Shown here: positions 43,002 through 51,917 of the stretch, piece by piece
Layout: each line of letters begins with the position of its first letter
Numbering within the stretch: the first letter of the stretch is position 1
Assembly: GCA_963735085.1 (NCBI GenBank)
Contig: CAVTJP010000005.1
Span: 2,480,001-2,544,000, forward strand
Source of the DNA: DATJGR01 sp963735085
Lineage (GTDB): Bacteria > Pseudomonadota > Gammaproteobacteria > Pseudomonadales > Azotimanducaceae
DNA length: 64,000 nt
Direction of reading: 5' to 3'
Made by a program: the position numbers and the translations under genes
Notes under the pieces: generated by a model
Told to the model about the DNA's origin: nothing
Database searches by the model: none
What the model saw: only the letters and a program-made list of their open reading frames with translations

Positions 43002-43709
43002 TCAGCGCGCGAGCTTCTGATAGTCCGAGTTGTCTATCTTCACCTGAACGTGGCTCGACGGCACCGCCAATGTCGAAAGTGCCGGGTAGGTGGTGCCATC
43101 GGGTAGTCGCTGGAATTGCACGTTCAACGTGACCGGATTGGACGGCGAATCCTGCCACGTTGAAACGTCGATCGATGCAAAGCCTTTCGGGTCCAGATTG
43201 AATGCCAATGTCAGCGCATCGCCGGGAAGCTGGTAGTTCGAAAATTCCAGGATGGCTTGCCCGGGTGGTGCCGTGAGCAGGTGCATGTTGCCTGCCGCAA
43301 CCACCGCCTGCAGTTTTTCCGGGTCGGGTGGAACGTAACTGTGCACCAGCGCCGTGGCGCTCTCGAGTTCATCCTTGATCTCTGTCGTCTTGCGTTCTTG
43401 GATGCGGCCGCGCAGACCGCGTTCTTCCTTCGCCGCAGGGGCCGAAACAACGGTCTTCTGCAGTTGGCCGTCTGGACCATATGCGCACGAGACGACCTTG
43501 GTGCTTTTCACTTCGCCGTTGTAACTGAGCTGCGTGGTCTCGATCCAAGTGTACTGGCGCAACGCTACCTGATTACGTGCCGCTGCCTCTTTGACCGCTG
43601 CGAATCGCTCCTGTGCAGATTCGGCGTGCGCGAATGAAACACCACCGAAACACAGCACCATTGCAATTGCAACGCCGCGACATACCGCGACTGTTGGCGA
43701 AGCGCGCAT
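43002..43709 (-). CDS. Exported protein of unknown function
   Basis: A 235-residue protein with a signal peptide (hydrophobic stretch ending GGVSFAHAESA, residues 1-29). The mature part has a Lys/Glu-rich stretch (RGLRGRIQERKTTEIKDEL) and a C-terminal segment resembling a small beta domain. The sequence TWIETTQLSYNGEV and GPDGQLQKTVVSAPA recall a secreted family common in Acidobacteria. The ATG at 43709 has GGAGG six bases upstream. It lies 45 bases after the CoA-transferase start, on the same strand but upstream of it. Confidence 0.7.
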   Translation of the reverse strand: MRASPTVAVCRGVAIAMVLCFGGVSFAHAESAQERFAAVKEAAARNQVALRQYTWIETTQLSYNGEVKSTKVVSCAYGPDGQLQKTVVSAPAAKEERGLRGRIQERKTTEIKDELESATALVHSYVPPDPEKLQAVVAAGNMHLLTAPPGQAILEFSNYQLPGDALTLAFNLDPKGFASIDVSTWQDSPSNPVTLNVQFQRLPDGTTYPALSTLAVPSSHVQVKIDNSDYQKLAR

Positions 43710-43738
43710 TTGAATCCTCCGGTATTGGCTGCGGCTGT

Positions 43739-44074
43739 TTACGGGTTCTCGCCCTCGGCTGCGAAGCAACCGCCGGAACCATCCTGCGGGCAAATCACGA
43801 CGTAGGTTTTTCGTTGGCCGCAACCGGCCACGCCGATGGTGTACTCGGCTCGCTCGGGGCCGCGGACGATCGGGCCGTTGATGGCCGGCTGAGCCATCTC
43901 GCTGGACAACACCGAACCGGTGGCCTGCGGACAGTTGAACTCGAACTGCGCGCGTTTGACGGCGACGCCGATCGCTTCCGTCTGCGATTTGGCGAGAACC
44001 TGCTGGTTGCTCTGGCAACCCGCAACGGCAAACGCGACGATGAGGACTGCGAAACAGTCACGGGCACGAATCAT
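43739..44074 (-). CDS. Small lipoprotein
   Basis: A 111-residue protein with a lipoprotein signal: hydrophobic VLIVAFAVAGC with the modified Cys at residue 20, so it is probably anchored to the outer or inner membrane. The mature part has several cysteines (FNCPQATGS, VAGCGQRKT, VVICPQDGSGGC). I recognise no family. It sits 29 bases upstream of the exported protein gene, and the two may be cotranscribed. Confidence 0.72.
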   Translation of the reverse strand: MIRARDCFAVLIVAFAVAGCQSNQQVLAKSQTEAIGVAVKRAQFEFNCPQATGSVLSSEMAQPAINGPIVRGPERAEYTIGVAGCGQRKTYVVICPQDGSGGCFAAEGENP

Positions 44075-44279
44075 TGGAATGTCTCCTGGACGAGATGTTG
44101 AATTGTCATGCGGGACCCCAAGCGATATTGCCGTACCTTCGGGCGCGTGTGCAACGACATATCAACGCGATGTGTCAACGATCTGCTCTGGCTGGACCTG
44201 CCGAACCACAGTCTCGTAGCATGGCCCAGGACTGCAACCATCTACTGCAACTATCTATCTATGGCTATGGGTAACCGAC

Positions 44280-45161
44280 ATGAATCATTTCGAAGGTAAG
44301 ACCGCAGTTGTGACGGGCGCCGCGAGCGGCATCGGTCGCGCGCTCGCCGAGCGGTTCGCGCAGGCACGGATGCAGGTCGTCCTCGCAGACATCGAGCAGG
44401 ACGCGTTGGATCGCACCGTTGCGGAACTCGAGCAACACCAGCATCGCGTGCTCGGCATTGTCGCCAATACGATGATCCGCGAGTCGGTCGAGGCGTTGGC
44501 GAAAAGGGCCATCGATGAATTCGGCAAGATCCACATCGTCTGCAACAACGCCGGTGTGGCCAGTACCGCATCGGGGATGAAACCGATCTGGGAAATTTCC
44601 GAGCGCGACTGGCAGTGGGTGATGGGCGTGAATTTCTGGGGCGTACTGTACGGCCTGCAGGCATTCGTACCGCACATGCTCGAACACGGTGAGGAAGGCC
44701 ACATCGTCAACACCGCGTCGCTGGCTGGCTTGATGCCGGGCGGCGGTACGTATGGCGTCAGTAAGCATGGCGTGCTTGCGCTGACCGAAACGCTGCATCG
44801 CGACCTGCAGGCGCGCGGCGCGAAGATCGGTGCTTCGGTGCTGTGTCCGGGCTTCGTCAACACCAACATCTTCGACGCCGAGCGCAACCGTCCGAAGGAC
44901 CTCTCGTCGAGCACGGGACCCCAGGCGCCGGCGGAAATGGTTGCGATGGGTCGGGCGATGCTCGCGCAAGGCAAACCGCCCTCGGAGGTCGCCGACATCG
45001 TATTCAAATCGATCCAGGAAGATCGCTGCTATGTGCTGCCGCATCCGGCCTGGGACGCGATCGTGCGATCGCGCGTCGATGCGGTGCTCGCGCGCGGCGC
45101 GCCGATGACGATGGATTTCGAAGATATGACGAAACGGCGCGCCGCAGGGGAGCAGTTCTGA
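44280..45161 (+). CDS. Short-chain dehydrogenase/reductase
   Basis: A 293-residue NAD(P)-dependent oxidoreductase. The Rossmann motif TGAASGIG is at 12-19, NNAG at 89-92, and the catalytic Ser147, Tyr158 and Lys162 are in place (NTASLAG, YGVSKHG). The Asp37 after the second beta-strand (LADIEQ) points to NAD preference. One base separates it from the TauD-type gene, so a coupled operon is likely. Confidence 0.92.
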   Translation: MNHFEGKTAVVTGAASGIGRALAERFAQARMQVVLADIEQDALDRTVAELEQHQHRVLGIVANTMIRESVEALAKRAIDEFGKIHIVCNNAGVASTASGMKPIWEISERDWQWVMGVNFWGVLYGLQAFVPHMLEHGEEGHIVNTASLAGLMPGGGTYGVSKHGVLALTETLHRDLQARGAKIGASVLCPGFVNTNIFDAERNRPKDLSSSTGPQAPAEMVAMGRAMLAQGKPPSEVADIVFKSIQEDRCYVLPHPAWDAIVRSRVDAVLARGAPMTMDFEDMTKRRAAGEQF

Positions 45162-45162
45162 A

Positions 45163-46059
45163 ATGAGTGCCGGCGCGAACGACTCACGGTGGGACGTCGA
45201 TCGTCTAGCGGGTGCGTTGGGGGGCGAGGTGCGTGGTATCGATCTGGCGAAGGTGTCGGCAGACGATGTCACTGCAATCGAAAACCTGCTGCTCGAGCAT
45301 CTCGTGTTGTTCTTTCCGGAACAGCGGCTCACCGTCGATGAGCATGTCGCCTTCGGACGGCATTTCGGCCAACTGGAGGGCCATCCGAATCTCAAAAATC
45401 CGTTCACGCCGCACGACGAACTGTTTGAACTCGCGGCGACGCACGGCGGTGTCGCCGACGAGTGGCACACCGACATCACGTTCCAGGCGGAACCGGCGCT
45501 GTTGTCTGTGCTGAAGATGGTGAAGTGTCCACGGAGTGGCGGGGACACGATGTGGACCAGCCTCTACGCCGCGTACGAAGAACTGTCGGCTCCGATGCGC
45601 GAGCTGTGCGATGGACTCACCGCGCTACACGATGCGCTGCCGCACAACCGGCCCGACAAGATGGCGGTGCATCCCGTCGTGCGCGTGCATCCGTTGACGG
45701 GCCGGCGCGCGCTGTATGTCAACGAGCACTTCACGCGCCGCATCGTCGAGATGAACGCCACCGAGAGCGACATGCTGCTGCGTTATCTGACGAAGTGGGT
45801 GGCAAACCCGCGCTTCACGGTGCGCTACCGCTGGACCGAAGGCACCATCGCGATGTGGGACAACCGCTGCACGCAGCACTTCGTGCTGAACGATTTCGAT
45901 GGCGAGCGAATTATTCAGCGCGTGACGGTGATGGGCGACAAGCCGATTGGTACGCCACCGAAGTGGGAGCCGTGGGTGCGGCCGGGTCCACTATCGGCAG
46001 CGAGCCGGCATGATCGGCAGCTGCATCAGTATTTGACGCAACAGGCGAAGGGGCGCTGA
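45163..46059 (+). CDS. TauD/TfdA-family 2-oxoglutarate-dependent dioxygenase
   Basis: A 298-residue Fe(II)/2-oxoglutarate oxygenase. The iron ligands are His102, Asp104 (EWHTDITF) and His239 (CTQHFVLND); Arg253 (RVTVMG) is placed to bind 2-oxoglutarate. The N-terminal ALGGEVRGIDLAKVS is typical of the TauD fold. It starts one base after the SDR gene. Substrate is not determined; related enzymes hydroxylate sulfonates, aryl-oxy acids or lipids. Confidence 0.9.
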   Translation: MSAGANDSRWDVDRLAGALGGEVRGIDLAKVSADDVTAIENLLLEHLVLFFPEQRLTVDEHVAFGRHFGQLEGHPNLKNPFTPHDELFELAATHGGVADEWHTDITFQAEPALLSVLKMVKCPRSGGDTMWTSLYAAYEELSAPMRELCDGLTALHDALPHNRPDKMAVHPVVRVHPLTGRRALYVNEHFTRRIVEMNATESDMLLRYLTKWVANPRFTVRYRWTEGTIAMWDNRCTQHFVLNDFDGERIIQRVTVMGDKPIGTPPKWEPWVRPGPLSAASRHDRQLHQYLTQQAKGR

Positions 46060-46697
46060 GTTCGGCTGCTGCATGCTGGCCGATAAGTGCTGGATGGGCA
46101 CGCAGCTCCGTTAGCAGCGGCGTGATTCGGGACGCGCTTGAGTTGCAACGCCTCTACCAGCAAGGATCCGTAGCGAATCTTCCGCAGTGCCCGAGTGCCC
46201 ATGAAGCGGTGAAGCTGCATGTGTGCGCGTTTCGAGCACACGCTCGACTGATTCTGTGCCCAGCGCCCGAATGAGTTCGTCCTCCAGATCGGCCTCGCAC
46301 ACGAAGAACCCGAGTTCCTCAATGCCTTGACGCGTGAGCTCGCGACCAAATCGCAAGCGCTCGAGCTTACGGGTGACATGCGTGTTTCCTCGGCTGCGTC
46401 ACAGAGACCCGCCAGGCGCAGCCCCAGGCCGTCTGAACCCAGGGCCGCGACGAATTTGCTGAAGTTCGCGACGCCACCCATCGGCAAAACTGCGATCCCC
46501 CCGGCCGCCAAGTCGCATCCGCGTCTCACGGCAAGTGATTGAACAGCGGCTTGGTCACTCCATCCTTCGACAAGCACAGCTGCCACGGCATGGGCGTCCA
46601 TCAGCATCTGACGTGTTGCATCAACTTGGAGCGGCGGCTGAGGACCCGCTACGTGTTCGCCGGGGCCGAAGTGATGTCGCTGATTGATGCTATGCAC
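46026..46697 (-). pseudogene. Decayed TOPRIM/OLD-type ATP-dependent endonuclease-like gene
   Basis: The N-terminal 100 residues read AAVLVEGWSDQAAVQSLAVR and VLPMGGVANFSKFVAALG, matching the TOPRIM-bearing family often annotated as ATP-dependent endonuclease. After GLCDAAEET the frame shifts: the middle segment FGFF-type EADLEDELIRALG is in another frame (46111-46356) and the C-terminal HRFMGTRALRKIRY part returns to the first. About 20 residues are also missing between. Two frameshifts and a deletion make it a pseudogene unless the assembly is wrong. GTG 46697 has GAGGGG upstream. Confidence 0.65.
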
Positions 46698-46706
46698 GAC
46701 GCCCCT

Positions 46707-47528
46707 CTATCCGACCGTCCTCGTCTCGATACTCTCGAAAGCAGCCCGGGCGCTGCGCATCCCTTCTACGGCGCGCGGAAAGCCGCCATAGACGGTGAGT
46801 TGCACCATCACCTCCTCGACTTCGTCCCGCGTGACGCCGTGATTCAGTGCGCCCGGGATATGAACCGCCAGTTCCTCGGCGCGAGCGAGGATCGCAAGGA
46901 TTGCAACCGTCACCAGACTGCGGTCTCGCCGGGACAGTTCGGTGCGCGCCCACAGTTCGCCGAATCCCCAATCGAATGCCAACTCGCCGACGCCACCAAG
47001 CGAATCGATGATGTTGCTACGTGCCGCGGCCGGATCCGATGCAGTGCGTCCGGCGAACAATGTCGACAGCACATCGGCCGCGTCGGTCCAGCGTTCCGGA
47101 TCGTCCTTGGCTACCGCCTCGCTGCGTTCCGGTTGGCGCTCCACGCCGTCGATCGCGCAGAACACCTCGTCGACGATGCGGGTGGCCTGCATCGCCATCG
47201 GAAAGCCGGCGTAGCCCGCAACCTGGAGGATCACCTCTTCGACTTCCGTGCGCGTTACCCCGTGATGCAACGCGCCGCGAATGTGGCTGCGCAATTCCTC
47301 GACAGAGCCGATCGTGGCGAGAAACGTCACCACGATCAGGCTGCGATCGCGCCGCGACAGTTGCGGGCGCGACCACAGATTGCCGAGCACGTGGTCGACT
47401 GCGAACGTGCCAAGCGGGCCGTGACGGCGAACCATTGCGGTTGCCGCGCGCGAAGGGTCGTAGCTGCCGCCGCCAAGCGTACGCAGCAGATCGATACCGT
47501 TGGTGCGTCGTTGAGATTGAGTGCTCAT
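46707..47528 (-). CDS. Carboxymuconolactone decarboxylase-family protein with two CMD domains
   Basis: A 273-residue protein with two tandem CMD domains: about 45-130 (LSRRDRSLIVVTFLATIG and GALHHGVTRTEVEEV) and about 170-260 (LSRRDRSLVTVAILAILA and GALNHGVTRDEVEEV). Neither repeat has the CxxC pair found in AhpD-type members, so a peroxidase role is unlikely. The resemblance is to PcaC-type 4-carboxymuconolactone decarboxylase. Substrate unknown. A broken gene follows nine bases downstream. Confidence 0.85.
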   Translation of the reverse strand: MSTQSQRRTNGIDLLRTLGGGSYDPSRAATAMVRRHGPLGTFAVDHVLGNLWSRPQLSRRDRSLIVVTFLATIGSVEELRSHIRGALHHGVTRTEVEEVILQVAGYAGFPMAMQATRIVDEVFCAIDGVERQPERSEAVAKDDPERWTDAADVLSTLFAGRTASDPAAARSNIIDSLGGVGELAFDWGFGELWARTELSRRDRSLVTVAILAILARAEELAVHIPGALNHGVTRDEVEEVMVQLTVYGGFPRAVEGMRSARAAFESIETRTVG

Positions 47529-47547
47529 CGTCTACCCCCTGTGCACG

Positions 47548-48027
47548 TCATTCCATCCAAGTCAGCACGTCGCCGCCCTGGCCCATCAGCGCGGTGCCTG
47601 GAAACACGCGCAACCGCCACGGTTCCAGACACAACACGGCGAAGTTCGGCGATGTCGGTCCTTCCCAGCCGGGAATCATCGCCGGGTCGTAGCCAACCGG
47701 GGCCGGCGCGTTCTTGAACTGTTGCCAGACGCGCTTGCGGGTGTCGTCATCGAACGCCCAACTGGCGCGACACTCGGCCACGCAGGTGTCCTGCGATGGC
47801 GCCCAGTAGTTGCACGACGCATAGGGGCTCGCTTTCAGGTGCGCGCGTTTCGTCGGCGTCGGTCCAGTCATGATCAGCCCGGTCAGTTCGCGGCCGTCCC
47901 ATTGCCACAGTGGATGCAGCACGCGCGAGCGCGGCCGGCCTTCACCATCGACGGTGGCAACGCTGCACCAGACGATCTCGTGCGCCATCTTGATGAACGC
48001 AGGGGCAATTTGCTTGAGCGTGCTCAC
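47548..48027 (-). CDS. Pyridoxamine-5-phosphate-oxidase-like flavin protein
   Basis: A 159-residue protein of the split-barrel FMN-binding type. It has HEIVWCSVATVDGEGRPRSR and HLKASPYASCNYW, typical of PNPOx-like reductases. The true product could be an F420/FMN-dependent oxidoreductase. The GTG at 48027 is chosen, with GGAG six bases upstream; an ATG at 48033 is directly on the RBS and less likely. Next to the CMD-type gene, 19 bases apart. Confidence 0.75.
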   Translation of the reverse strand: MSTLKQIAPAFIKMAHEIVWCSVATVDGEGRPRSRVLHPLWQWDGRELTGLIMTGPTPTKRAHLKASPYASCNYWAPSQDTCVAECRASWAFDDDTRKRVWQQFKNAPAPVGYDPAMIPGWEGPTSPNFAVLCLEPWRLRVFPGTALMGQGGDVLTWME

Positions 48028-48166
48028 CGGCATCTCCGAAATATGAATGAACCGCAAGGTTAACGATGCATGGGGGCCTGGCGCCACCTGTGTCGCCACC
48101 CGGATGCGGATGCCGTCGTCGCGCGGATGAGGCACGATACGTGACCACGCACATCGGAGCGCGCAA

Positions 48167-49231
48167 ATGCAAATGAATGCACTGGATGCCGCCGTCACGG
48201 AGCACGCGGTGAAAACCGGTTCGCACACGACGTTCTATCTGGCCGCGGGGCCCGAGGACGGACCGCTGCTGATCTTCGTGCACGGTTGGCCCGAGTTGTC
48301 GATCAGCTGGCGGCACCAGCTACCGGCATTTGCCGCGCTCGGTTTTCGTGCGATTGCGCCGGACATGCGCGGCTACGGGCGTTCGTCGGTCTATGCAACC
48401 CACGATGCCTATGCGCAGCTGCTCATCGTTGGCGACATGATCGCCTTGATCGATTCGTTGGGGCGTGAACGCGCGGTATGGATCGGGCACGATTGGGGCA
48501 GTCCGGTGGTATGGAATCTCGCCAGCCATCATCCGGGTCGCTGCGTTGCCGTAGCGAACCTCTGCGTGCCGTACTTCACCATCGAGCGTGGGCTGGATGC
48601 TTGCATCGATCTGGTGAACCGCGACATTTATCCGGCCGCCGAGTATCCCGCCGGGCAATGGGAGTACATGCTGCACTACCAGGAGGATTTCGCCGGCGCG
48701 ACCCGGGAGATGGATTCGAATCCGTACAACGTTGCCAAACTGTTGTTTCGGAAGGGTGACCCGAGTGGGTTCGGGTTGCCTGCCGCTACCGCGATGATCC
48801 GCAAGAATCGCGGCTGGTTCGATGGCGGTACGGTTCCGTCGCTGCCGCGTGACCCTGACGTCGTCACCGAGGCGGACGTCAGTGCGTATGCCGCCGCGCT
48901 GACACGCAATGGTTTCTTCGGGCCGAATTCGTACTACATGAACCACGACGCGAATGCCGCGTATGCGGCGAGTGCGGTGAACGGTGGCCGCCTCGACATG
49001 CCGGTGCTGTTCGTCGCCGCGCAATACGACTACACGTGTGAATGTATCAGTTCGCGCCTTGCGGAACCGATGCGAAAGTATTGCAGCGACCTCACCGAGT
49101 CGGTCGTGTATTCGGGCCACTGGATGGCGCAGGAAAAACCGCGCGACGTCAACGCCGCGCTGGCGCGCTGGCTCGCCACATCGGTTGCGCAGACGTGGCC
49201 GACGCCACAAGAGCAGGGGGTGGCACAATGA
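48167..49231 (+). CDS. Epoxide hydrolase-like alpha/beta hydrolase
   Basis: A 354-residue enzyme of the alpha/beta-hydrolase fold. HGWPELSISW (39-48) gives the oxyanion hole, and the nucleophile is Asp109 in IGHDWGSPV rather than serine, the hallmark of epoxide hydrolases and haloalkane dehalogenases. The general-base histidine is in GHWMAQEKP. Ring tyrosines are plausible in the cap (YYMN). It overlaps the next CoA-transferase as ATGA, suggesting a shared pathway. Confidence 0.88.
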   Translation: MQMNALDAAVTEHAVKTGSHTTFYLAAGPEDGPLLIFVHGWPELSISWRHQLPAFAALGFRAIAPDMRGYGRSSVYATHDAYAQLLIVGDMIALIDSLGRERAVWIGHDWGSPVVWNLASHHPGRCVAVANLCVPYFTIERGLDACIDLVNRDIYPAAEYPAGQWEYMLHYQEDFAGATREMDSNPYNVAKLLFRKGDPSGFGLPAATAMIRKNRGWFDGGTVPSLPRDPDVVTEADVSAYAAALTRNGFFGPNSYYMNHDANAAYAASAVNGGRLDMPVLFVAAQYDYTCECISSRLAEPMRKYCSDLTESVVYSGHWMAQEKPRDVNAALARWLATSVAQTWPTPQEQGVAQ

Positions 49232-50508
49232 ACGAACCACGGACCGAACCACTGAGCGGCATTCGCGTATTGGAAATGGCGACGGCGATCCAAGGCCCGG
49301 GTGCGGCGCTTTATCTGGCCGACATGGGCGCGGAGGTGATCAAGGTCGAGCCGCCGCTCGGCGACGGGAGCCGCTATCACCGGGGTGCAAACAACACATT
49401 GCCACCGGATGCGATGGGCTCGCAGTTCATCTCGATGAATCGTGGCAAGCGCAGTGTCTGCATCGATTTTCACACCGAACTGGGTCGCCGTGTCGTCAAA
49501 CGGTTGCTTGGCGAGACCGATGTGTTCCTGACGAATTTCCGAACCTCCGCGCTGACCCGAATGGGCCTCGACTTCGCGACATTGCACGCTCGTTATCCGA
49601 AACTGATCCATGCGTCCGTCAACGGCTTCGGGCCGCTCGGTCCGGATGCCGACAAAGCGATGCTTGACGGTGCCGCGCAGGCGCGCGGTGGTGTGATCGC
49701 GTTGACAGGTTCTCCGGACGGCCCCGCCATGCCGCCAGGTCCGTCGATCGCTGATACCGCCGGCGCGATGCAATTCTCGCTCGCGGTGATGACAGCATTG
49801 TTCGCGCGCGAACGTACCGGGCAGGGCCAGCAGGTACGCAGTTCGTCGCTCGGTGCCCAGTTGTTCCTGCAGATGTGGGAGCTGCAGCATTCAATCATTA
49901 CCGGCCAATCGTTGACGCGCGTGGGTGCGCATCACCCGAACATTCTGAGCCCATATGGTGTTTATCAGACGTGCGACGGCGGCGCGTTTTTGTTCGCGGT
50001 CGCGATGAGCGATGAATCGTGGCTGGCGTTCTGCGAATTTGCCGGATTGCCGGATCTCGCTGCGGACCCACACTGGAACAGCGGCAGCAAGCGAATCGGC
50101 TATGCCGGTGATGCCGGTAACGTCGACGTCTCGCGTGCACGGATGCGTGAAGCGTTCGCGAAGAAGACGACGGACGAGTGGGCCGCGTTCCTTACCACAC
50201 AGCCGGAGATCATCTACGAGCGTGTGCGCGACTATGCAGATGTGTTGGCAGATCCGCAGAACGCCGCAAACGGCTACATCGTCGATATGGATTTGCCGGT
50301 GATCGGTCCGTCGAAGGTCGTGGGCAATCTCATTGGGCTCAGCGCCACGCCGGGTTCTGTGAAAGGCCCGCCACCCGCACTCGGAGAGGCGACCGCAGAG
50401 GTCATGCGCCGGCTCGATTTCACCGATGCGGAGATCGAGTCCGTCCAGCAACAGGCCAACGCGCAGCGGGAATTAGCAATGGCGGCAGCCGCAGCGCTGG
50501 CGACATGA
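49228..50508 (+). CDS. Class III CoA-transferase (CaiB/BaiF family)
   Basis: A 426-residue CoA-transferase with catalytic Asp176 (PSIADTAGAMQF). It has the typical N-terminus GIRVLEMATAIQGPGAALYLA and AEVIKVEPP. The ATG at 49228 overlaps the epoxide hydrolase stop as ATGA, with AGGGGG upstream. Substrate is not evident; the diol product of an epoxide hydrolase is not a direct CoA acceptor, so they may act on different steps. Confidence 0.9.
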   Translation: MNEPRTEPLSGIRVLEMATAIQGPGAALYLADMGAEVIKVEPPLGDGSRYHRGANNTLPPDAMGSQFISMNRGKRSVCIDFHTELGRRVVKRLLGETDVFLTNFRTSALTRMGLDFATLHARYPKLIHASVNGFGPLGPDADKAMLDGAAQARGGVIALTGSPDGPAMPPGPSIADTAGAMQFSLAVMTALFARERTGQGQQVRSSSLGAQLFLQMWELQHSIITGQSLTRVGAHHPNILSPYGVYQTCDGGAFLFAVAMSDESWLAFCEFAGLPDLAADPHWNSGSKRIGYAGDAGNVDVSRARMREAFAKKTTDEWAAFLTTQPEIIYERVRDYADVLADPQNAANGYIVDMDLPVIGPSKVVGNLIGLSATPGSVKGPPPALGEATAEVMRRLDFTDAEIESVQQQANAQRELAMAAAAALAT

Positions 50509-50514
50509 GACGGC

Positions 50515-50883
50515 CTACTTCTCGCTGAGCTGTACCAGCACGCCGTTCGCGGCTGCGGGATGCACGAACGCACCGCCGATGGTGCGTATCGACTTATCCG
50601 TCAGCGCCTTCACGGTCGCTTCGCGATCGTCGATTGCAAACGCCACCGTGTGCACCCCCTCACCGAGCTTGTTCAGCGAGCCGGTAATCGGCGAGCTGTC
50701 ATCGGTCGGCTGGATCAGTTCCAGGAACGTGCCGTTGTCGAAGTGATAAAAGGCCTGCAGTGCCTTCAACCCGCTCGATGACGCGCGCGTCGGTTCGATG
50801 CCAAGCAGCTTCGTGTAACCCTCGACTGCGGTGTCCAGATTCTTTACGCGCACGACGACGTGATCGATGCCTTTGAATGCCAT
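50515..50883 (-). CDS. VOC-family glyoxalase-like protein
   Basis: A 122-residue vicinal-oxygen-chelate protein. It begins FKGIDHVVVRVKNLDTAVEG, the first beta-alpha-beta module, and the second module carries GVHTVAFAIDD. Candidate metal ligands are His8, Glu55 (FLELIQP) and His78 (VHTVAF). The resemblance is to methylmalonyl-CoA epimerase and dioxygenase-type members; the reaction is undetermined. Convergent with the CoA-transferase, divergent from the sulfotransferase. Confidence 0.8.
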   Translation of the reverse strand: MAFKGIDHVVVRVKNLDTAVEGYTKLLGIEPTRASSSGLKALQAFYHFDNGTFLELIQPTDDSSPITGSLNKLGEGVHTVAFAIDDREATVKALTDKSIRTIGGAFVHPAAANGVLVQLSEK

Positions 50884-50918
50884 GGTGATGGTTCCTCGGT
50901 GCCGATTGAAATGACGCA

Positions 50919-50930
50919 TGAGTATACTCA
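50919..50930. promoter_or_regulatory. 12-bp palindrome in the divergent VOC/sulfotransferase region
   Basis: TGAGTATACTCA is a perfect 12-bp palindrome between the starts at 50883 and 50960. TATACT inside it can serve as a -10 box in either direction. A bound regulator would control both genes. No good -35 is seen on either strand. If the upstream ATG at 50918 were the true sulfotransferase start, the palindrome would be coding. Confidence 0.35.
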
Positions 50931-50959
50931 CTCGCATCATACTTTCAGGACACATCGGC

Positions 50960-51859
50960 ATGCCTGCAACCGCTACGGCGCGTCCCACGAGCTTCGAGGC
51001 CTTCGTTGCGCTGCGAACAAGGATCACTGACGCACGGGGTATCGCGAAGGCGCTCGCGTTCCGCCCGCGCGCCACCGATGTGATCATCTCGCCGTTCGGC
51101 AAGTGCGGCACCACGTGGTTGCAGCAGGTGTTCCATGGGTTGCGAACCCGCGGCGATATGGACTTCGACGACATCTCGCGCGTCGTACCGTGGATCGAGA
51201 CCGCCCACGATCTCGGGTTGGATCTCGACGTCCCGCAACGCGGCGAACCGCGCGGCTACAAAAGTCATCTGTCATACGATCTCGTCCCCAAAGGGGCACG
51301 CTACATCGTATCGATACGCGACCCGAAGGATGCACTCGTGTCGGCGTTTCGTTTCATGGAGGGTTGGTGGTTCGAGGCAGGCAGCGTGCCGATCGAGACA
51401 TTCGCGCGCGAGGGCTTCCTGCGGCGTGGCGCGAAGCGCGACTACTGGCATCACCTGGCGTCATGGTGGCCGCAACGCGATGATCCGAACGTACTGTTGC
51501 TGTGCTACGAGCACATGAATCGCGATCTGGAGACGACGGTGCGCAGGGTTGCGGAGTTCATCGATATTGCGCTCGACGATGAGTTACTCGCCATCGTGAT
51601 GCGCCAGTCGTCGATGCCATTCATGCTGGCGCACAAGGACCGTTTCGATGATCGGTTGATGCGTGAACATAGCGAGCGGGTAGCGGGACTGCCTGCGGGC
51701 AGCGATTCGTCGAAGGTGCGCAACGGCAAAGTCGGCGAGCATGCGACCGAGTTGCCAACGGAGATCATTGCGCAACTCGACGGCGTGTGGCGTGAAGAGA
51801 TCGAATCGAAATTCGGCTTTGCGAGCTATGGCGCGCTGGCGGATGCGTTGGTTGGGTGA
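50960..51859 (+). CDS. Sulfotransferase family protein
   Basis: A 299-residue PAPS-dependent sulfotransferase. The 5-prime-phosphosulfate loop is SPFGKCGTTWLQQ, and the 3-prime-phosphate site is RYIVSIRDPKDALVS. These match the cytosolic sulfotransferase fold (Sulfotransfer_1). I chose the ATG at 50960 with AGGACA eight bases upstream; an upstream ATG at 50918 has no RBS. It would sulfate a small hydroxylated molecule; the acceptor is unknown. Confidence 0.85.
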   Translation: MPATATARPTSFEAFVALRTRITDARGIAKALAFRPRATDVIISPFGKCGTTWLQQVFHGLRTRGDMDFDDISRVVPWIETAHDLGLDLDVPQRGEPRGYKSHLSYDLVPKGARYIVSIRDPKDALVSAFRFMEGWWFEAGSVPIETFAREGFLRRGAKRDYWHHLASWWPQRDDPNVLLLCYEHMNRDLETTVRRVAEFIDIALDDELLAIVMRQSSMPFMLAHKDRFDDRLMREHSERVAGLPAGSDSSKVRNGKVGEHATELPTEIIAQLDGVWREEIESKFGFASYGALADALVG

Positions 51860-51862
51860 TTG

Positions 51863-51900
51863 CCGGTGTCGTAGCCCCGATGAGTGAGCTACGACACCGG
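51863..51900. terminator. Convergent stem-loop terminator
   Basis: A perfect 13-bp stem (51863-51875 with 51888-51900) around a 12-base loop lies between two convergent genes: the sulfotransferase stop is at 51859 and the outer-membrane protein stop at 51918. No U-run follows in either direction, so intrinsic efficiency is doubtful. Confidence 0.6.
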
Positions 51901-51917
51901 GCTAACCGGGAACTAAA

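Noticed and set aside
44245..44265. Short CTAT repeats before the SDR gene
   Set aside because: Only about three units; too short to be a meaningful microsatellite or regulatory element.
46539..47717. Long plus-strand frame opposite the CMD-type gene
   Set aside because: No recognisable domain, composition typical of an antisense shadow, and the minus-strand gene has clear CMD motifs.
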